Source: Lachnospiraceae bacterium (GTDB taxonomy: Bacteria > Bacillota > Clostridia > Lachnospirales > Lachnospiraceae). From it: 64,000 bases of DNA. Location: contig JAFSKG010000008.1 in assembly GCA_017449075.1 (NCBI GenBank), forward strand, positions 29,670-93,669. Reading direction: 5' to 3'. Position numbers and translations under genes: made by a program. How positions within the stretch are numbered: position 1 is the stretch's first letter; every line of letters begins with the position of its first letter. Positions 59,257-64,000 of the stretch are shown here, piece after piece. The notes beneath the pieces are model-generated. The model was not told the origin of the DNA, did not search any database, and saw nothing but the letters and a program-made list of their open reading frames with translations.

Positions 59257-62200
59257 TATACAAAATCATCCTTTATTATATTCCATGCTGCTTCCATGGT
59301 GAATCTATTATTGATTACTTTTTGTGTTTCTATAGATAAATTCTTAAGTTCTTCCATATTGTCATATAACTTTATTACTTCGTTTGCAAAACCGAGTGCA
59401 TCATCTTCTATCTTCATAAAATATGGGGCATCAACTATACCTTCCGCGCCGCAATTTGTAGTGACTATCGCAGCACCATTTGCCATCGCCTCTATAATTT
59501 TGCCTTTTATACCTGCACCATATCTAAGAGGTGCTACAACTATTCTTGTATCATTATAGAGTTTCAAAAGCTCTTCATCAGAAACAAATCCTTTTAAAAT
59601 ATAGCCGCCTTCTTCACATATTCTTCTTATCTCATCAGTAGGATTTGAACCAACCACCACAAGATTTATGTCGCTCTTTCTTGCCTTTATTCTTGGCATG
59701 ATGCTCTCGTGAATCCATCTTATAGCATCTTTATTTGGGTCATGGTTAAAACCACCAACAAATAAAATGTCTTTTGTATTTGCAAAATCTCTATGTACTA
59801 TTGGCTTCTCGTCAAACATATAGGCATTTATTGCTTTTACCCTCAAAGCATCATCGACTTTCTTTATCTCTTCAATCTCTTTATACGATGGATAATAACT
59901 TATATCCGACTTATAAAGAAGTGAGTACTCAAGATTTCTATAATATTTAAACTCATAAAGTGCAGACTCATCACCCATTAAGTCGTACTCTCTTTGAAGT
60001 CTCATATAGTGAAGGTCATGTCCATAGTAAATAATTTTTGTATACATATTTTGTCTTATAAAATCTATATACTTTATCGCTATGTGCGGACGATTTAAAA
60101 ATACAAAGTCGAAGCTTCGCTTATTGTCTTTTAAGTATCCCCAGAGATTTGCTTGTACATTATTTCCATATATAACTTCTATGCCTGCTTGCTCGAGCAT
60201 GTCACCATATGGCGAGTTAAGCATAAAGTTATCACCAAGGAATTTTACAGAGTATCCCATCTTCTTAAACATCATCATATAAGAATAAACTGTCTTAGAA
60301 CCTGCATCCTTGTCCCACGTTGGCACATAGTGGTCTATAAAAAGAATCGTCTTCTTTCCGATTGCTCTTTCTCTTGCTCTAAAGAAATCCAAAACTTCAG
60401 TGTGAGGGAATTGTTTTACAAGTTCATCTTTCCATTTCTCTTTTAACTTCTCTTTATTCACAACCTGATAAGACTTGATGCTTCCTTCTTTATTCTCATC
60501 AGTTCCATTGCTTATTCCTTCAAAATGCGTTACAACAGAAAGTGGTTGATATACAACTTTATATCCATACTTTCGAACTTCAAACGCAAGGTCCGAATCT
60601 TCACAATATGCTGGAGCATATCTCTCATCAAAACCACCGATTATGTTCCAAAGATTTTTCCTAATCATAATTGCTGCGCCAGATATATAGTCAACTTCTT
60701 TTACATAATTATATTTGAAATCATCTGGGTCATCGCCTCTTCCATAGTTAGCACCCTCACCATCACTCCAGATAATTCCACCTGCCTCTTGAAGTGTGCC
60801 ATCAGCAAATACAAGTTTTGAGCCTGCCATACCTATAGAAGAATTATTGTCAAGAATGTTTACAAGAGATGAAAGATATCCCGGTTTCACTTCGGTATCA
60901 TTATTTAAGAAATAAATATATTCTCCGCGAGCAAGTTTTGCCGCAGCATTACAATTTTTTAAGAAACCTAAGTTTTCAGTATTTCTATTTACAATGACAT
61001 TGTCAACATACTTGATTATATTTCTAGTAGTGTCAGTTGACACATCATCAGCGATTATAACTTCATAAGGTGTCTCTTCTGGGTTAGTATTGTTCATTAT
61101 AGAGTAGAGACATTTATAAGTATATCTTATCTGATTGTAACAAGGGATTATTATAGAAACTTTTGGGATGTCACACTTTGGAAGGGCAACCTTGCCACAC
61201 TCAAAATATGCATCGCCAATCATAAAGTCACCAATAATTCTATTTCTTCCAGCTTTAGTGAAATAAGTTTTTAGCATCTTAAATGGGTGTCTTATGGTTC
61301 TATAGATATATTTGCAAATCTTGCTTCTTACAGTTTCAGGTGGTAACAATTTCTTCACAAGATTTTTTACTTTTCTTGAAATCTTATAAATTATACCTTC
61401 TCGTCTAAATAGTATTGTGTTCTGCTCTGTAAGTGCGCCTACTTGATCCTGCAAATTGTTTATCAAATTTTCAAGGTTATTTACATGAACATTTGTGAGT
61501 CTTATAATTTCATTTTGCTTATTTGCCTGATAATCTACTGCATTATTCTCACCAGTAATTCTATCAAGTTGCTCGCTCACTCTATCAAGCTCTGCTTTTA
61601 TATAGTAGAGTTTTGCAAAGTCAGGATTTAATTCTTCATATTTTGTGACATCAAGATTATTTATATTTTCATGCACTTTAGACTGAAATTCATTTTCGGC
61701 ATTCTCATATCTCTCAGCATCCATATAGCCTATGCCAAAGTCACGAACCAAATCTTTAAATGTGCTATATGATAAATTCTGCCTACAAGACTTCCAAAAA
61801 TATTTAAGTATTCTATATCTTAAAAAGTCTACTTCTGTGGTATCTTTTGATACCCACTCACTATCAATCACATACAATTTATTGTCTGCAACTATTACAT
61901 TTTGGAAAGTGCAGTCAAGATTATAATTCTGTATTATGCCGCTAAACTTACCGATAATCTTATACATATATTCGGCGATAACTTCTTTTTCTTTCTCACC
62001 TTTTTTTATTCTATCAAGTATGACATCTGTAAGCATCTCACCATCTATAAATGGATACACTACATAAGATTTGTCGTCACTCGTCTCACTTTCACTGACA
62101 TATTTTATAGGTTTAAGTATTTCTATGTTATGGTTCTTGATGACATTTACATTTTCAACCATATCTCTTACTTGTCTATTGGCCTCGATGTACACTGCCT

Positions 62201-63044
62201 TTTTGACAACTATTTTTTTGCCAGCAGTGTCTTCAAGTATACTCGTCCTAAGTGCAAATCTCTTTGCACGATTCAAATTATATTTTACATAAATTGTCTC
62301 AAATTCATTTTCGTTTGTCGTAACTTTCTTTGCATCAAAAATCAAAATATACGAATTACAGTAATCACTAAACTTGCTTATAGATACAAGATTGCGAGTC
62401 ATCACATTTTCATCTTCAAGTTTTGGAAGATACTTATCGCTATAAATTCTTAGTGGGAATTTATACTCAGGCAAAGGATAATAAATGCTTACATTCGAGT
62501 AGGCATATTTTTCTTTCGAGTGATTCTTAAACGATTCAATATCACTATGTGAAAATGACAATACCTCATCATCTATCTTAGAACCTGCAATCACATTGAA
62601 ACTATTTTTATTATCAAATGCTATGAGAATAGATCCTGCATCATCCGTATACGTTTGTGAAAGAAAATCAAACACATCACTTAAATTGTCACCTGTTAAT
62701 GTCGCTATTTTTTTTGTCATAGATGGCACAATGACATAGTCAAATACTATACCATTTAATCTTCCACCAAGACCTCTTATATCATCATCTATTAACTCTT
62801 TATATACGCTTACATTTTGTGGAAGGCTTAGATAGCTCACCACCTTTTCCATATCACTAGTCTCAAGAACTATGGAGAGATGTTTTACTCTTTTTGCCAA
62901 AGGGAAAATAAAGTTATCGTCTACATCGCCGATAACCAAGACCTTGCTATCTTTCTCTATTCCGGTAGACTTTGCCTTAAAATCATACCAATCAAAGAGA
63001 TTTACAGCATACTTCTGCTGTAAGTTTTTTAGTTCTTGATTCAT
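59256..63044 (-). CDS. Multidomain glycosyltransferase (methyltransferase-like, kinase-like, GT2, GT4)
   Basis: 1262 residues. Residues ~1-190 resemble a Rossmann methyltransferase-type fold (KVLVIGDVDDNFIFPLAKR). Residues ~235-450 look like a degenerate aminoglycoside-kinase-type fold with VIDSEWVSKDTTEVDFLRYR. A coiled coil follows (~480-545). Residues ~620-870 are a GT2 transferase (VSIIIPCYNQIRYTYKCLYS, FLNNDTEVKPG, PAYCEDSDLAFEVRKYGY). Residues ~930-1262 are a GT4-type transferase (FVGGFNHDPNKDAIRWI, VVVAPLRYGAGIKGKIIEAM). It probably assembles the heptose-containing surface glycan at the membrane. No SD is present: the ATG is only eight bases after a consensus -10 box. Confidence 0.88.
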   Translation of the reverse strand: MNQELKNLQQKYAVNLFDWYDFKAKSTGIEKDSKVLVIGDVDDNFIFPLAKRVKHLSIVLETSDMEKVVSYLSLPQNVSVYKELIDDDIRGLGGRLNGIVFDYVIVPSMTKKIATLTGDNLSDVFDFLSQTYTDDAGSILIAFDNKNSFNVIAGSKIDDEVLSFSHSDIESFKNHSKEKYAYSNVSIYYPLPEYKFPLRIYSDKYLPKLEDENVMTRNLVSISKFSDYCNSYILIFDAKKVTTNENEFETIYVKYNLNRAKRFALRTSILEDTAGKKIVVKKAVYIEANRQVRDMVENVNVIKNHNIEILKPIKYVSESETSDDKSYVVYPFIDGEMLTDVILDRIKKGEKEKEVIAEYMYKIIGKFSGIIQNYNLDCTFQNVIVADNKLYVIDSEWVSKDTTEVDFLRYRILKYFWKSCRQNLSYSTFKDLVRDFGIGYMDAERYENAENEFQSKVHENINNLDVTKYEELNPDFAKLYYIKAELDRVSEQLDRITGENNAVDYQANKQNEIIRLTNVHVNNLENLINNLQDQVGALTEQNTILFRREGIIYKISRKVKNLVKKLLPPETVRSKICKYIYRTIRHPFKMLKTYFTKAGRNRIIGDFMIGDAYFECGKVALPKCDIPKVSIIIPCYNQIRYTYKCLYSIMNNTNPEETPYEVIIADDVSTDTTRNIIKYVDNVIVNRNTENLGFLKNCNAAAKLARGEYIYFLNNDTEVKPGYLSSLVNILDNNSSIGMAGSKLVFADGTLQEAGGIIWSDGEGANYGRGDDPDDFKYNYVKEVDYISGAAIMIRKNLWNIIGGFDERYAPAYCEDSDLAFEVRKYGYKVVYQPLSVVTHFEGISNGTDENKEGSIKSYQVVNKEKLKEKWKDELVKQFPHTEVLDFFRARERAIGKKTILFIDHYVPTWDKDAGSKTVYSYMMMFKKMGYSVKFLGDNFMLNSPYGDMLEQAGIEVIYGNNVQANLWGYLKDNKRSFDFVFLNRPHIAIKYIDFIRQNMYTKIIYYGHDLHYMRLQREYDLMGDESALYEFKYYRNLEYSLLYKSDISYYPSYKEIEEIKKVDDALRVKAINAYMFDEKPIVHRDFANTKDILFVGGFNHDPNKDAIRWIHESIMPRIKARKSDINLVVVGSNPTDEIRRICEEGGYILKGFVSDEELLKLYNDTRIVVAPLRYGAGIKGKIIEAMANGAAIVTTNCGAEGIVDAPYFMKIEDDALGFANEVIKLYDNMEELKNLSIETQKVINNRFTMEAAWNIIKDDFV

Positions 63045-63052
63045 AACATTTA

Positions 63053-63081
63053 ATTATACTATGATTTCCCCATTTTTACAA
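63053..63081 (-). promoter_or_regulatory. Promoter of the glycan operon, near-leaderless
   Basis: TTGTAA (63076-63081), 17-base spacer, TATAAT (63053-63058) on the minus strand. Transcription would start within a few bases of ATG 63044, and no ribosome binding site is present in between. Confidence 0.7.
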
Positions 63082-63087
63082 CACCGA

Positions 63088-63133
63088 TTGTAGGGGCGCA
63101 CATAATCGTAGGGGCGAGCACTGCGAGCTCGCG
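63088..63133. repeat. Palindromic repeat upstream of the glycan operon promoter
   Basis: TTGTAGGGGCGCACATAATC then GTAGGGGCGAGCACTGCGAGCTCGCG, ending just before the promoter -35 box. Confidence 0.75.
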
Positions 63134-63202
63134 TTTTCTCACCCCACCTTGATATCTAAATAATCACTATTTTGACTTGACAACTTTATAAGCAAGGCTA
63201 CA

Positions 63203-63826
63203 TTAATTAATTTGTAAAGAATTATCATTAGCAATTTTACTTTCATTAATAAACCTATATAATGTATTTCTGCTAATCTTTAACATTCTACATACTTTTG
63301 CCTTTTTTACCCCTTCATTTAACAACTTTGTAACCTTCTCTTCTTTACCAGTTAATTTTGTTTTTATACTCTTACGCCCCTTAGGTCTTCCTAAAATAAT
63401 TCCTTCGTTTTTTTTGCGTGCTAATGCTTCCTTTGTTCGTTGACTAATTAAATTTCTTTCAATTTCAGCCGACAGTCCAAAAGCAAATGCCAAAACCTTA
63501 CTTTCTATGTTTTCTCCTAATCGGTAATTATCTTTTATAGTCCAAACTTTACATCTCTTTTCCATACAAATGTTTAGTATTTCCATAATCATAAATAAAT
63601 TTCTACCAAGCCTAGAAAGCTCTGAACATATTATAATATCTCCTTCTGAAATCAAATTGAGCAATTTCCCTAACTCTCTTTTTTTGTAATTTTTCGTTCC
63701 ACTTATTGTTTCTTCAATCCAACCATCAATTATAATACTATTCGTATTGGCAAAATTATTAATCTCAAATCTTTGATTCTCAACAGTCTGTTTGTCACTC
63801 GATACTCGTATATACCCATAATACAT
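63203..63826 (-). CDS. Serine recombinase (resolvase/invertase family)
   Basis: 207 residues. The catalytic Ser is in YGYIRVSSDKQTVENQR; CSELSRLGRNL and AFAFGLSAEIERNLISQRT carry the conserved Arg residues and the E helix. The C-terminal ~45 residues (KVTKLLNEGVKKAKVCRMLK...ISRNTLYRFI) form a Hin-type DNA-binding helix-turn-helix. The size matches small invertases and resolvases, not large integrases. GGGAGG lies eight bases before the ATG; TATAAT at 63861-63866 may be its -10 box. It lies 25 bases from a divergent restriction-enzyme fragment, which is a likely target. Confidence 0.95.
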   Translation of the reverse strand: MYYGYIRVSSDKQTVENQRFEINNFANTNSIIIDGWIEETISGTKNYKKRELGKLLNLISEGDIIICSELSRLGRNLFMIMEILNICMEKRCKVWTIKDNYRLGENIESKVLAFAFGLSAEIERNLISQRTKEALARKKNEGIILGRPKGRKSIKTKLTGKEEKVTKLLNEGVKKAKVCRMLKISRNTLYRFINESKIANDNSLQIN

Positions 63827-63851
63827 TTTTAATTCCTCCCATAGAAAATAA

Positions 63852-64000
63852 TATGTATTAATTATACGACCGATTTTACGGGGCAGAGATATAAAAAGGT
63901 ATGGGTATGAGTTTCACGAATTATATCTCATAAATACTCATAATGGTATAAAGTCAAAGGGTATTTTGCCAATTGACATAAATGACTATTTTGCAATAAA
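63852..64000 (+). pseudogene. Start-less TaqI-like specificity-domain fragment of a restriction-modification enzyme
   Basis: The frame opens after a TAA at 63849 and runs off the right edge with no ATG, GTG or TTG start. The translation contains IRPILRGRDIKRYGYEF and LINTHNGIKSKGI then PIDINDYFAI. This is the conserved entry to the TaqI_C-type target-recognition domain of type IIG/II DNA methyltransferase-endonucleases, where it follows a catalytic domain that is absent here. It begins almost exactly at the conserved junction. It may be a silent cassette used by the adjacent recombinase, or a true remnant; the rest lies outside the window. Confidence 0.75.

Noticed and set aside
63139-63210. 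Minus-strand frame ending LLIKLSSQNSDYLDIKVG, possibly the end of a gene disrupted by the recombinase
   Set aside because: Too short, no recognisable family and partly inside the recombinase 3' end. It cannot be supported as a gene remnant.

Overview
The window is A+T-rich and almost entirely transcribed from the minus strand. Gene content (sporadic Tat genes, GlgC/GlgD pair, F-type ATPase with a Na+-type c subunit, Cys-containing wall-less surface giants, choline-binding-like repeats, DUF6273-type tail, BioY) suggests a Gram-positive anaerobe of class Clostridia, most likely a Lachnospiraceae-like bacterium. This placement is inferred from family content, not from a marker gene.

Region 1 (1-26.5 kb) holds two giant secreted proteins. 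Protein A runs off the left edge with 3990 residues visible; protein B is complete at about 4454 residues. Both have a Sec signal peptide, a long acidic low-complexity stalk and then beta-helix-like repeats. Protein B is built of eight ~490-residue modules, each opening with the same His/Cys motif (HxHKxCG...CxH...H). Between them lie a tRNA-Leu(TAA) with its own promoter and terminator and a lipid-anchored flavodoxin-like protein.

Region 2 (26.7-32.9 kb) is dxr, tatC, tatA, a tatB-like gene, a Tat-exported amidohydrolase (a small Tat system next to a likely substrate), a MATE transporter fused to a cytidylate-kinase-like domain, and maf. A tiny plus-strand gene for a 29-residue hydrophobic peptide follows, with its own strong promoter and terminator.

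Region 3 (33.2-40.5 kb) is a complete F1Fo ATP synthase operon (a 44-residue membrane peptide, atpI, B, E, F, H, A, G, D, C) with a clear promoter and terminator. The c subunit has the residues of Na+-binding rings.

Region 4 (40.5-55.5 kb) is a glycogen operon, glgB-glgP-glgC-glgD-glgA, then an alpha-amylase-family enzyme and a ROK glucokinase. It is followed by a membrane O-acyltransferase/SGNH/DUF6273 fusion and a second SGNH lipoprotein.

Region 5 (55.5-63.1 kb) is a surface-glycan operon: a 1262-residue multidomain glycosyltransferase, an HddC-like nucleotidyltransferase, bioY, GmhB and GmhA, and a secreted protein with cell-wall-binding repeats. It points to an NDP-activated heptose used in a surface glycan.

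Region 6 (63.2 kb to the right edge) is a serine recombinase next to a start-less, divergent TaqI-like specificity-domain fragment. This looks like one half of an invertible restriction-modification locus.

A G+C-rich palindromic repeat family (core GTAGGGGCGAATGC...GCAGAGCCC) is scattered from 26.7 kb to the right end. It sits in gene gaps, supplies stop codons to several genes and is read through in frame inside maf, the acyltransferase and glgA. There is no gene-free stretch longer than 300 bases.
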